NCBI RefSeq assembly: GCF_004135935.1
Contig: NZ_CP025086.1
Location: forward strand, 1,674,001 to 1,738,000
Direction of reading: 5' to 3'
DNA length: 64,000 bases
From: Methylovirgula ligni
GTDB taxonomy: Bacteria > Pseudomonadota > Alphaproteobacteria > Rhizobiales > Beijerinckiaceae
The number at the start of each line of letters is the position of its first letter. Position 1 is the first letter of the stretch. The position numbers and the translations under genes were made by a program. The notes under the pieces are model-generated. The model was not told where the DNA came from, searched no databases, and worked only from the letters and a program-made list of their open reading frames with translations. This document shows positions 9,028 to 16,826 of the stretch, piece by piece.

Positions 9028-10698
9028 ATGAGTTCTCTCTCAGCCACGATTCAAGATGTCTTCAATGAACCTGGCTGCGGGAAGAACGCGAACAAGTCCG
9101 AGGCCGAGCGTAAGAAGGGCTGTACCAAGCAATTGCAGCCGGGCGGCGCTGCGGGTGGCTGCGCCTTCGACGGCGCCAAGATCGCCTTGCAGCCTTTGAC
9201 CGACGTCGCGCATCTTGTCCACGGCCCCATCGCTTGCGAGGGCAATTCCTGGGACAATCGCGGCGCGAAATCCTCCGGCTCGAATATCTGGCGGACCGGT
9301 TTTACAACCGATATGAACGAGACGGACGTCGTCTTCGGCGGCGAAAAACGGCTTTTCAAGGCCGTGCGCGAGATCATCGAGCGCTACGATCCGCCGGCGA
9401 TCTTCGTTTACCAGACCTGCGTGCCGGCGATGATCGGCGACGACATCGACGCTGTCTGCAAGGCCGCCCGCGAGAAGTTCGGCAAGCCGGTCATCCCCGT
9501 CAATGCGCCGGGCTTTGTCGGCTCGAAAAACCTCGGCAACAAGCTTGCGGGCGAAGCTCTGCTTGAACACGTGATCGGCACGGAGGAGCCAGAATATACG
9601 ACGCCTTACGACATCAATATTATCGGCGAATACAATCTTTCCGGCGAACTTTGGCAGGTTAAGCCGCTTTTCGATGAGCTTGGCATCCGTATCCTGGCCT
9701 GCATTTCGGGTGACGGGAAATACAAAGAGGTTGCCTCCTCGCATCGCGCCAAGGCAGCGATGATGGTCTGCTCCAAGGCGATGATCAACGTCGCCCGAAA
9801 AATGGAAGAGCGTTACGCCATCCCGTTTTTCGAGGGCTCGTTCTACGGGATCGAGGACACAAGCGACTCGCTGCGGGAGATCGGCAAGTTGCTTGTTGCG
9901 CGCGGCGCGCCGGCGGAGCTTCTCGACCGCATCGAGATCGTCATCGCGCGCGAGGAGGCCAAGGCCTGGGCGGCGATCGCCAAATACAAGCCGCGCTTTA
10001 ATGGCAAGCGGGTTCTGCTCATCACCGGCGGCGTCAAGTCATGGTCTGTCGTGGCTGCGCTGCAGGAAGCCGGACTCGATCTCGTCGGCACCAGCGTCAA
10101 GAAGTCGACCAAGGAGGACAAGGAGCGCATCAAGGAATTGATGGGCCAAGACGCTCATATGATCGACGACATGACGCCGCGCGAAATGTACAAAATGCTG
10201 AAAGAGGCCAAGGCGGACATCATGCTTTCCGGCGGGCGTTCGCAATTCATCGCGCTGAAGGCGATGATGCCCTGGCTCGATATCAACCAGGAGCGCCACA
10301 ACGCTTATATGGGCTATGTCGGCATGGTGACGCTCGTCGCCGAGATCGACAAGGCGCTTTACAATCCCGTGTGGGAGCAGGTCCGCCGCCCGGCGCCGTG
10401 GGAGAAGGCAGGCGAGAATTGGCGCGCGCGCGCCATGCGGCAGATGGAGGCCGAGGCTGCGGCGCTCGCGGTCGATCCGGTCGCGGCGGAAGCGGCGCGG
10501 CGTGAGAAGAAAATCTGTCATTGCAAGAGCGTCGATCTCGGCACGATCGAGGATGCCATCAGGGCGCACACCCTTACCGACGTTGATGGCGTCAGGGAAC
10601 ATACCCATGCCTCGGGTGGCTGCGGCGCGTGCAGCCAGCGGATTGAGGAGATTTTCGCGGATATAGCGGCCGTGCCCCTCGCCGTCGCGGCGGAGTGA
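9028..10698 (+). CDS. nifE: NifE with C-terminal BFD-like [2Fe-2S] domain
   Basis: 556 aa. NifE and NifN form the scaffold on which the NifB product is turned into FeMo-co. Residues about 1-480 are a NifD-like fold with KGCTKQLQPGGAAGGCAFDG and HGPIACEGNSWDNRG, as in NifE. Residues about 495-545 add a BFD-like domain with a C-x-C ... C-x2-C pattern (Cys497, Cys499, Cys532, Cys535; ICHC and GGCGACSQ), the same fold as the middle domain of NifU. NifE without this extension is usually about 470 aa; I recall longer forms in Bradyrhizobium-type NifE. The ATG follows TTAGGAGAAACGC. nifN begins only 7 bases after the stop. Confidence 0.97.
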   Translation: MSSLSATIQDVFNEPGCGKNANKSEAERKKGCTKQLQPGGAAGGCAFDGAKIALQPLTDVAHLVHGPIACEGNSWDNRGAKSSGSNIWRTGFTTDMNETDVVFGGEKRLFKAVREIIERYDPPAIFVYQTCVPAMIGDDIDAVCKAAREKFGKPVIPVNAPGFVGSKNLGNKLAGEALLEHVIGTEEPEYTTPYDINIIGEYNLSGELWQVKPLFDELGIRILACISGDGKYKEVASSHRAKAAMMVCSKAMINVARKMEERYAIPFFEGSFYGIEDTSDSLREIGKLLVARGAPAELLDRIEIVIAREEAKAWAAIAKYKPRFNGKRVLLITGGVKSWSVVAALQEAGLDLVGTSVKKSTKEDKERIKELMGQDAHMIDDMTPREMYKMLKEAKADIMLSGGRSQFIALKAMMPWLDINQERHNAYMGYVGMVTLVAEIDKALYNPVWEQVRRPAPWEKAGENWRARAMRQMEAEAAALAVDPVAAEAARREKKICHCKSVDLGTIEDAIRAHTLTDVDGVREHTHASGGCGACSQRIEEIFADIAAVPLAVAAE

Positions 10699-10705
10699 GA
10701 AGCCG

Positions 10706-12082
10706 ATGGCGAAGGTAACGCTCGGGAAGAAGGCCTGCTCCGTCAATCCGCTGAAGATGAGCCAGCCGATTGGCGGGGCGCTGGCTTTCATGGGCCTGCG
10801 TGGGGCGATGCCTCTGCTGCACGGATCGCAGGGCTGCACGTCATTCGGGCTCGTGCTGTTCGTGCGTCATTTCAAGGAGGCCATCCCGCTTCAGACGACC
10901 GCGATGAGCGAAGTCGCGACCGTTCTCGGCGGTTACGAAAATGTCGAGCAGGCGATCCTCAATATCCATAAGCGCGCCAAGCCGGAAATCATCGGCATCT
11001 GCTCGACCGGCGTCACTGAGACGAAGGGCGACGACGTCGAGGGCTTTATCAAGCTGGTGCGGGAGAACCATCCCGAGGTCAAAGACCTGCCGATCGTCTA
11101 TGTCTCTACGCCGGACTTCAAGGACGCTTTCCAGGACGGTTGGGAGAAGACCGTCGCGCGGATCGTCGACGTGCTGGTTGAAGCACCGAAGACGCAGACC
11201 CGGCGCGATCCCGCCCGCGTGAATGTCCTGCCCGGCTGCCATATGACGCCAGGCGACATCGATGAATTGCGCACGATCATCGAAGACTTCGGGCTTGAGC
11301 CCGCGTTCCTGCCCGATCTCGGCGGCTCGCTGGATGGCCATATCCCGGACGAATTCACGCCGACGACCATTGGCGGAATCGGCGTCGAGGACGTGGCGGC
11401 GATGGGCTATGCCTCGTGGACGATTGCCATCGGCGCACAAATGCGCCGGGCCGCAGAGGCCATGCAGCGCAAGACCGGCATGCCGTTCCGCGTCTTCGAG
11501 CGCCTTTGCGGCCTCGCGCCGAACGATGAGTTCATGGCCTTTCTAAGCGAGATTAGCGGGCGTCCCGTGCCGCTGAAATATCGCCGCCAGCGGGGCCAGC
11601 TTGTCGACGCCATGCTCGACGGCCATTTCCATATCGGCGGGCGCAAGCTGGCGATCGGAGCCGAACCCGATTTGCTCTATGATGTCGGCAGCCTGCTGCA
11701 CGAAATGGGGGCGCATATCGACGCCGCGGTGACGACGACACAATCGCCGGTTCTGGAGCGGCTGCCGGCGGAAGATGTTCTGATCGGCGATCTCGAAGAT
11801 CTCGAAAAACTGGCCGGCGATAAAGGCTGCGACCTGCTCGTCACCCATTCGCATGGGCGCCAGGCGGCCACGCGGCTCAATATTCCGTTCTATCGTGTCG
11901 GTATCCCGATGTTCGACCGGCTCGGCGCCGGGCACCAGACGACAGTCGGCTATCGCGGCACGCGCACGCTGATCTTCTCGGTCAGCAATCTCATCATCGA
12001 AGACCATGAGAATAATCACGAGCCGACGCCGGAAACCTGGCGCGACGGCGGACATGCCGCAAATTCCGTCATCGCTCACTAG
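10706..12082 (+). CDS. nifN: NifN, FeMo-co assembly scaffold beta-like subunit
   Basis: 458 aa, NifK-like. It contains KACSVNPLKMSQPIGGALAF and HGSQGCTSFGLVLFVRHFKE near the N-terminus and GICSTGVTETKGDD further on, all typical of NifN. With NifE it forms the alpha2beta2 scaffold of FeMo-co maturation. It starts 7 bases after nifE, which fits tight co-translation, and nifX follows about 20 bases downstream. Confidence 0.97.
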   Translation: MAKVTLGKKACSVNPLKMSQPIGGALAFMGLRGAMPLLHGSQGCTSFGLVLFVRHFKEAIPLQTTAMSEVATVLGGYENVEQAILNIHKRAKPEIIGICSTGVTETKGDDVEGFIKLVRENHPEVKDLPIVYVSTPDFKDAFQDGWEKTVARIVDVLVEAPKTQTRRDPARVNVLPGCHMTPGDIDELRTIIEDFGLEPAFLPDLGGSLDGHIPDEFTPTTIGGIGVEDVAAMGYASWTIAIGAQMRRAAEAMQRKTGMPFRVFERLCGLAPNDEFMAFLSEISGRPVPLKYRRQRGQLVDAMLDGHFHIGGRKLAIGAEPDLLYDVGSLLHEMGAHIDAAVTTTQSPVLERLPAEDVLIGDLEDLEKLAGDKGCDLLVTHSHGRQAATRLNIPFYRVGIPMFDRLGAGHQTTVGYRGTRTLIFSVSNLIIEDHENNHEPTPETWRDGGHAANSVIAH

Positions 12083-12103
12083 GCGAAGAGACAGGGGAAC
12101 TTG

Positions 12104-12499
12104 ATGAAGATTGCCTTTGCGACCCAGGACATGAAACGCGTCGATGCGCATTTCGGCTGGGCCAAGAATATCGCGATCTACGAGATCGGGCCGGAAGGCC
12201 ATGAATTCGTCGAGGCGATCGAATTCGACGGCGATTTGAGGGAAGACGGTAACGAGGACAAGCTCGCGCCGAAGATCGATGCGATCAGGGATTGCGCCAT
12301 CCTTTACGTCGCGGCGATTGGCGGCTCCGGCGCCGCGCGTGTCGTCGCCGCCAATATCCATCCGATGAAGGTCTCACAGCCGGAGGCCATCGACGATCTC
12401 CTGCTGAAGCTCGAAGAAGTTCTGAAAGGATCGCCCCCGCCGTGGCTGCGCAAGGCGCTTTCCAAGGGCAAGGAACGCAGTTTCGATTTTGAAGATTGA
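12104..12499 (+). CDS. nifX: NifX, FeMo-co precursor carrier
   Basis: 131 aa from the ATG at 12104, preceded by AGGGGAAC; a TTG one codon upstream is less likely. It has the dinitrogenase iron-molybdenum cofactor-binding fold (MKIAFATQDMKRVDAHFGWA ... DKLAPKIDAIRDCAILYV). Established NifX proteins bind NifB-co and VK-cluster and pass them to NifEN. It lies in the usual position after nifEN and is followed directly by the DUF269 gene. The C-terminal region, with WLRKALSKGKERSFDFED, is the usual NifX end. Confidence 0.95.
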   Translation: MKIAFATQDMKRVDAHFGWAKNIAIYEIGPEGHEFVEAIEFDGDLREDGNEDKLAPKIDAIRDCAILYVAAIGGSGAARVVAANIHPMKVSQPEAIDDLLLKLEEVLKGSPPPWLRKALSKGKERSFDFED

Positions 12500-12508
12500 G
12501 TGAGGAAA

Positions 12509-12973
12509 ATGGCAGAGGCAATCCTGGAAACACCCGCGGGCTTCGACTCGCCCTTCGTGCGCGAACTCGCCAAAGTCTGGCGGGCGCAGGACACCCACGG
12601 CACATGGGACACCAAGAGCGACGCGGAGTTGCTCGAACCCTATGTCGTTGACAAAGAGAAGCGCCGCGCCTTGCCGATTGTCGGCGATCCTGATCCGGAG
12701 ACAATCTGGCGGCTGGAACTCTTCTTCAACGCCATTTGTCTGCGGATCGAGAAGGCGACGGGCGTCATGATCTCGCCGATGCTCAAGATCCATCACGAGG
12801 GCTTCGGACGCATGGCGCTGATTGGCGGCCGCCTGATTGTCGTCAACAAGCAGCTTCGCGACGTGCATCGTTTCGGCTTCGACAATTTCGGCAAGCTGGC
12901 CGAAGAAGGCGAAAAATACGTCAAATCCGGCATCGAGATGATCGAGAAATTCCCTGACGTGGCGAAATATTGA
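12509..12973 (+). CDS. NifX-associated protein (DUF269 family)
   Basis: 154 aa from ATG 12509. It matches the NifX-associated DUF269 family, which follows nifX in many diazotrophs: [19 protein letters not shown] (residues about 12-30), [20 protein letters not shown] and [19 protein letters not shown]. Its molecular role is not settled, but it is a core member of the nifENX neighbourhood. A GTG three codons upstream overlaps the nifX stop; the ATG with GAGGA close by is preferred. It runs into the DUF683 gene, whose start lies 8 bases after its stop. Confidence 0.92.
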   Translation: MAEAILETPAGFDSPFVRELAKVWRAQDTHGTWDTKSDAELLEPYVVDKEKRRALPIVGDPDPETIWRLELFFNAICLRIEKATGVMISPMLKIHHEGFGRMALIGGRLIVVNKQLRDVHRFGFDNFGKLAEEGEKYVKSGIEMIEKFPDVAKY

Positions 12974-12981
12974 GGGCAGAG

Positions 12982-13182
12982 ATGAGCGACGTGGAAGCAT
13001 TGAAGGCGGAGATCAAGAAACTTTCGGCGCGCGCCATGCAGGCGAAGATGGATCTTCACGATCTCTCGGAGGAATTGCCGGTGAACGCGCATCTGATCCT
13101 CGAGACGGCGCAGAAGGCTCATGACGCCTTCGTTGAGCTCGAAGCCAAGCGCGGCCAGCTCAAGGTCGCGGAGGCGGCGTGA
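12982..13182 (+). CDS. Small coiled-coil nif protein (DUF683/CCE_0567 family)
   Basis: 66 aa from ATG 12982, preceded by GAGGGCAGAG. It is almost wholly helical (MSDVEALKAEIKKLSARAMQ ... DLHDLSEELPVNA) and matches the short DUF683/CCE_0567 family found next to the DUF269 gene in nif clusters. The family forms a small helical bundle and its function is unknown. It is the end of the tightly packed nifENX run; a 92-base gap follows before fdxB. Confidence 0.9.
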   Translation: MSDVEALKAEIKKLSARAMQAKMDLHDLSEELPVNAHLILETAQKAHDAFVELEAKRGQLKVAEAA

Positions 13183-13274
13183 TCCGCTCACCTCGATAAT
13201 ATCACTGGAGCGGGCTGCGAGCGGAGGCCGTTTCAAAGTGTTTCATGCCGCTCCGGACTGATGGACCTAATCCA

Positions 13275-13586
13275 ATGTCACAAGCAACGCGCGACGGCCG
13301 CGCTTGGCAGCCCGATTTCCTCATCGCGATCGATGCCAAGACCTGTATCGGCTGCGGCCGCTGCTACAAAGTATGTGGCCGTGAGGTCATGATCCTTAAG
13401 GGCCTCAACGATGAGGGCGGCCTTGTCGATCTCTCCGGCGACGACGATGAGGACGACGAGATTGAAAAGAAGATCATGGTAATGAACGACGAAGGCGCGT
13501 GCATCGGTTGCGGCGCTTGCGCGCGCGTCTGCCCGACAAAGTGCCAGACGCACGGTACTGCGCCGGCCGAAGCCGCGGGCGTGTGA
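13275..13586 (+). CDS. fdxB: FdxB, nif-specific ferredoxin III
   Basis: 103 aa from ATG 13275. It carries two cysteine motifs for [4Fe-4S] clusters: CIGCGRCYKVC (residues about 24-34) and CIGCGACARVCPTKC (about 75-89), separated by an acidic stretch (DLSGDDDEDDEIEKK). This matches the nif-specific ferredoxin III family placed before nifQ. It probably supplies electrons for nitrogenase or cofactor assembly. An in-frame ATG at 13245 is possible but lacks a ribosome site. Its stop overlaps the nifQ start by one base. Confidence 0.92.
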   Translation: MSQATRDGRAWQPDFLIAIDAKTCIGCGRCYKVCGREVMILKGLNDEGGLVDLSGDDDEDDEIEKKIMVMNDEGACIGCGACARVCPTKCQTHGTAPAEAAGV

Positions 13587-14215
13587 TGAACGCCGGCGAC
13601 GCTTATCACTGGCTGATCCAGGCGTCTGCCGCATCGCGGGCGGACTCGTTTGACATCCACGTCGTCGCCTCGATTTTCGCTCTCGCGCTAGATGAGGCCG
13701 AGACGGAGAACCGGACGCTGTGTGAGGGCGTCGGCCTTGATGGAACAGAGTTCGTCGACGTCGCCGACGCATTCTTTCCCGCTGCCGCGCCGACGCTGCA
13801 CAAATTCGGACGGCACATTGCGCTCGAAATTGGGGAAGAGGAAGGAAGTCTGCGCAATCTTCTTCTCATGTATACGAGGTGCGGCACACCCTTCGCGCGC
13901 GCTTACGCGGCGATGGTCGCGCGGCGTTGCGCGCGGCCGCATCACTTGTGGCAGGATCTTGGATTGCGCAACCGCACCGAGCTTTCGCAGCTCATGGCCC
14001 GCAAGTTTCCGTCTCTTGCAGAGAAAAATCGGCAGGACATGAAGTGGAAGAAATTCCTCTATCGACTGATCTGCCAAACCGAGGGCTTCGGCTTTTGTAC
14101 AGCGCCCGTCTGCTCCGATTGCGACGATTTCCTCAATTGCTTCGGGCTTGAGGACGGCGAGGGGCTATTGGCGCGTGTCCGCAACGGGCAGCAGCTCGTT
14201 TCAATTTCCCTTTAA
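13586..14215 (+). CDS. nifQ: NifQ, molybdenum donor for FeMo-co
   Basis: 209 aa from ATG 13586 (TGATG overlap with fdxB). It ends with the NifQ signature C-X4-C-X2-C-X5-C at Cys171, Cys176, Cys179 and Cys185 (FCTAPVCSDCDDFLNC), and has WKKFLYRLICQTEGFGFC before it. NifQ holds a Mo-Fe-S cluster and gives molybdenum to NifEN. It closes the plus-strand nifH-to-nifQ run and is separated from the convergent minus-strand gene by a short hairpin. Confidence 0.95.
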   Translation: MNAGDAYHWLIQASAASRADSFDIHVVASIFALALDEAETENRTLCEGVGLDGTEFVDVADAFFPAAAPTLHKFGRHIALEIGEEEGSLRNLLLMYTRCGTPFARAYAAMVARRCARPHHLWQDLGLRNRTELSQLMARKFPSLAEKNRQDMKWKKFLYRLICQTEGFGFCTAPVCSDCDDFLNCFGLEDGEGLLARVRNGQQLVSISL

Positions 14216-14226
14216 GATGAATGTGA

Positions 14227-14243
14227 CCGGCCCGGAAGGCCGG
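14227..14243. terminator. Hairpin between convergent nifQ and unknown gene
   Basis: CCGGCC and GGCCGG pair around CGGAA in the 29-base gap between two converging genes. A short GC stem without a T-run could stop transcription in both directions only weakly. Confidence 0.45.
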
Positions 14244-14244
14244 A

Positions 14245-14568
14245 TCATTCGATGCCTTCGGTCCGCGCCCGGTGGGTCGCGGCGATCCGGAACCGCTCCT
14301 GAATGGCGACAGGATTGGCGAGAATCTCAGCCTCAGTTTCTTTGAAGGTATCAAGGACGATCTGCGCTTCTTCACGGGTCAAGGCGACCCGGCCCGCCAT
14401 ATGAGTTGCCTCCGGCATCACCGCGATGATCGCGCTCCGGTTCGGGTGGATTGTCACTTCCATGAGATCGACAGCTTCGAGCTTGCCGTCAAGCGTGACG
14501 GCGAGGCCGTTGACCTCAAGTTTGCGGCCATCTTGCGTTATCTTCACGAGCGCGCGTGCCATGCTCAT
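14245..14568 (-). CDS. Unknown protein in the nif accessory block
   Basis: 107 aa from ATG 14566-14568, with GAGGGAC upstream. No family is recognised. The sequence begins MSMARALVKITQDGRKLEVN, a short beta-rich start, followed by LEAVDLMEVTIHPNRSAIIA and a helical second half (LTREEAQIVLDTFKETEAEI). There are no cysteines, signal peptide or membrane segments. Its start overlaps the stop of the preceding gene (ATGA), so the two are probably translated together, and it is the last gene of a minus-strand block with a sulfurtransferase. Confidence 0.65.
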   Translation of the reverse strand: MSMARALVKITQDGRKLEVNGLAVTLDGKLEAVDLMEVTIHPNRSAIIAVMPEATHMAGRVALTREEAQIVLDTFKETEAEILANPVAIQERFRIAATHRARTEGIE

Positions 14569-14828
14569 CGTCCCTCTTGTGAGGCAAGCCAGCTGTAGCC
14601 GCCTTGATCCCAAAGTTGTGCCAAGGTCTGGTCCGCCTTCCAAGCCGGAAATTGCTGGCGGAGTATCGCATAATCCTGACGGAAGCGCGCCGCGTCTTCG
14701 CCTTCGAGATGCGCCGTCATATTCTCCAGCTTGAAGCGCAACGCGAAGATCGATGAATCTGGCGTGGACAACAATTCATATTCGTTGCCTCCCGCGATCA
14801 TGTGAAGTTGCGAAGGTGCTATGCTCAT
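14565..14828 (-). CDS. Unknown small protein, coupled to neighbour
   Basis: 87 aa from ATG 14826-14828. No family is recognised. The N-terminal half looks like a short beta domain (MIAGGNEYELLSTPDSSIFA) and the second half is helical, with aromatic residues at the end (LAQLWDQGGYSWLAS). It starts 12 bases after the reconstructed stop of the sulfurtransferase gene and overlaps the next gene by 4 bases. Its upstream in-frame codons overlap the sulfurtransferase and are unlikely starts. Confidence 0.6.
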   Translation of the reverse strand: MSIAPSQLHMIAGGNEYELLSTPDSSIFALRFKLENMTAHLEGEDAARFRQDYAILRQQFPAWKADQTLAQLWDQGGYSWLASQEGR

Positions 14829-14839
14829 GTAAGGGCGCC

Positions 14840-15696
14840 TCAGGCTGCAACGGCCGGCGTCGACGGTGCGGATGCCCATTCCGCCCATCCTCCGTCATAA
14901 ACAGCCGCAGTCTTGTGGCCGAGCTGATAGAGCGCGAGCGCCGCAAGTCCCGAGGCGATGCCGGAGCTGCAGGCCACGACGATCGGCTTGTCGAGGCGAT
15001 GCCGGCGGCGGCAAACCGGGCCGCAAGAGCTTCGTTGGGAAGAAGGGCGCCGCTCGCCGGATCGAGAAGGTCCCTGCAGGGAACATTCACCGAGCCGGGA
15101 ATGTGGCCGCGGCGTTGGCTCGCGAAAACATCGTCCTTCACGCCGGCAAATTGCGCCGCTTCGCGCACGTCGACGATCTGCTCGGCGCGGGTCGCGAGAT
15201 TGGCGCTCATGTCATCCAAGCCGCGCACGAGCGCGGAATTATAAGCCGCCTCGAAAGCCCTCGGTTCCGGGCGCACCGGCGTCATTTCGGCCGGCAATTT
15301 TTCCTTCGACCATTTGGAGAGGCCGCCGTCGAGCACCGCGACATTTTCGTGCCCGAAGACGCGGAACATCCACCACACGCGCGCCGCGGCAGAACCGCCC
15401 GACGCGCGATCGTAGACCACAATACGATCCTCGCTGCCGATCCCGAGAAGCCCGACCTTCTTGGCGAAATCTGCGGGGCTCGGCAGCATATGCGGGAGGG
15501 GACTCGAAGGATCGCAGACGTGGTCGATGTCGAAATGCACCGCACCCGGCAGGTGGCGCCCGCGATATTGCGTGCGGCCGTCGAGATTGGTGCTGACGTG
15601 GTGCCATGTGCAGTCGAGAATGCGCAGACCCGGGTCAGCGAGATGCTCCGCGAGCCAATCGGTCTGCACAAGCGCGCTGTTATCCGAAAAACTCAT
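14840..15696 (-). pseudogene. sseA: SseA-type sulfurtransferase with apparent 1-base frameshift
   Basis: From ATG 15694-15696 the frame encodes a two-domain thiosulfate/3-mercaptopyruvate sulfurtransferase (WLAEHLADPGLRILDCTWH, YRGRHLPGAVHFDIDHV, DRIVVYDRASGGSAAARVWW). After LAARFAAAGIA the frame turns to nonsense, while the next frame continues as DKPIVVACSSGIASGLAALA with the active-site CSSG loop and ends with TGA at 14840-14842. One base seems to be missing near 14993-14996. The reconstructed length is about 285 aa, normal for SseA, and the downstream gene is spaced as if the longer product were intended. Either the gene is newly broken or the sequence carries an error. The unshifted product would lack the catalytic Cys. 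Confidence 0.8.
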
Positions 15697-15758
15697 AGCG
15701 CCTATTTCCCTGTCGAAAATCGGACAAATGTTGAGATGTGGACATTGGTCCGACGATC

Positions 15759-16217
15759 TCAGGGGTTGGCGGGCATCGGAAAGCCGACGCGCGGATGCGT
15801 GTCGTAATATTCCGGCCGTTCCGGCCAACTGCCGTCCGGCAGGATCTGGAAGCGGACGATTTTCACCGGCGCCCCCGGGGAAATCGAAACTTCAGCGAAT
15901 TTGATTTCGCGTGCCCCGGGGCCGGCGGAAAAATCGGCGACGACTGTGCCATCGGCCTTCTTCGCGCGTGCGAACCCCGGCGTTCCATCATGCGCGCCAA
16001 GGACGGAAGCCTCAACGAAAACAGGAGTTTCAAGTCCATCTTGCGGTTCGGAGAACGCTGGCGAAGCGAAGGTGAAGGTCGCCAGTACGCCACTGCGATC
16101 AACGGCGTGGTCGGCCGTCAACGGCCGCGCCACCGAATAAATCGTCAAAGTGCCGCCGTCGAGGGCCGCTTTGATCTCGTCGAGGCTCTGGCCAGCAAAA
16201 GCCGATGAAACATTCAT
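15759..16217 (-). CDS. Unknown protein, first gene of the minus-strand block
   Basis: 152 aa from ATG 16215-16217, with GGAGA upstream. No family is recognised. After a short helix (FAGQSLDEIKAALDGG) the protein is mostly beta: GTLTIYSVARPLTADHAVDR, LATFTFASPAFSE, FVEASVLGAHDG, and a C-terminal WPERPEYYDTHPRVGFPM. There are no cysteines or membrane segments. It lies 62 bases upstream of the sulfurtransferase and diverges from the Rieske gene, so it probably belongs to the same accessory operon. Confidence 0.6.
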   Translation of the reverse strand: MNVSSAFAGQSLDEIKAALDGGTLTIYSVARPLTADHAVDRSGVLATFTFASPAFSEPQDGLETPVFVEASVLGAHDGTPGFARAKKADGTVVADFSAGPGAREIKFAEVSISPGAPVKIVRFQILPDGSWPERPEYYDTHPRVGFPMPANP

Positions 16218-16386
16218 AGCAATCTCCGCGAATGACTTTTCCTGCAAACTTCAAGTTTCGTGCCATTCCCCCACGGGAAGAAGCGCGAATTTTGCAAGGA
16301 CGCATTGGCGTCTGAATTTGAAATTCGGCGGCGGCAGCTTCGCGGGAGTGAAAGCGAGACAGCGGACAAGAAGTGAGTGTTCCCGA

Positions 16387-16821
16387 ATGAGCGCAACGCA
16401 GGCCGATCCCGACATTGCTTATGCGATCTGCAGCTTCAACGACATCCCAAGCCAGAAGGCGCGGAGCTTCCACCTTCTCCGCGTCGATGAGGATGGCGCG
16501 ACAAAGCCGTTTCACATCGTCGTCGTGCGATGGGGGCGGCAAGTGTTCGGCTATGTCAATCGGTGCCCGCACGACGGGGTCAACCTCGATTGGGAGCCCA
16601 ATCAGTTTTTCGATCCGAACGGAATCAGACTGATGTGCGGCAAGCACGGCGCTCTGTTCGAACTTGGCACCGGGGCGTGTCTGGAAGGGCCATGCAAGGG
16701 ACGGGCACTGATGCCCGTCGCCCTGCAAGTTCTCGATAACGATATTTGCGTGACCGGCGTGACACTGGCTGAAGAGGAAGACGAACCCCGCCTCTGCGAT
16801 TCGGACGAAAACGAGACCTGA
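16387..16821 (+). CDS. Rieske-type [2Fe-2S] protein
   Basis: 144 aa. A Rieske domain is clear: Cys60 and His62 (NRCPHDGVNLDW) and Cys84 and His87 (LMCGKHGALFE) form the C-x-H ... C-x2-H cluster site, and the loop ending GPCKGRALMPVAL is typical of small Rieske ferredoxins. The C-terminal tail is very acidic (LAEEEDEPRLCDSDENET). It has no membrane anchor or catalytic domain, so it is likely a soluble electron carrier. It stands alone on the plus strand between two minus-strand genes, converging with the unknown gene at 16827-17417. Its role in nitrogen fixation is inferred only from position. Confidence 0.85.
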   Translation: MSATQADPDIAYAICSFNDIPSQKARSFHLLRVDEDGATKPFHIVVVRWGRQVFGYVNRCPHDGVNLDWEPNQFFDPNGIRLMCGKHGALFELGTGACLEGPCKGRALMPVALQVLDNDICVTGVTLAEEEDEPRLCDSDENET

Positions 16822-16826
16822 ACTCC

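Noticed and set aside
15729-15744. TGT-N10-ACA between the sulfurtransferase gene and the unknown gene at 15759
   Set aside because: No -24/-12 element lies at a fitting distance on either strand, and about 16 such sites are expected by chance in 64 kb.
16340-16386. GG-N10-GC match before the Rieske gene
   Set aside because: It lies in a GGC repeat with a poor -12 block (TCGC); such matches are common by chance in GC-rich DNA.
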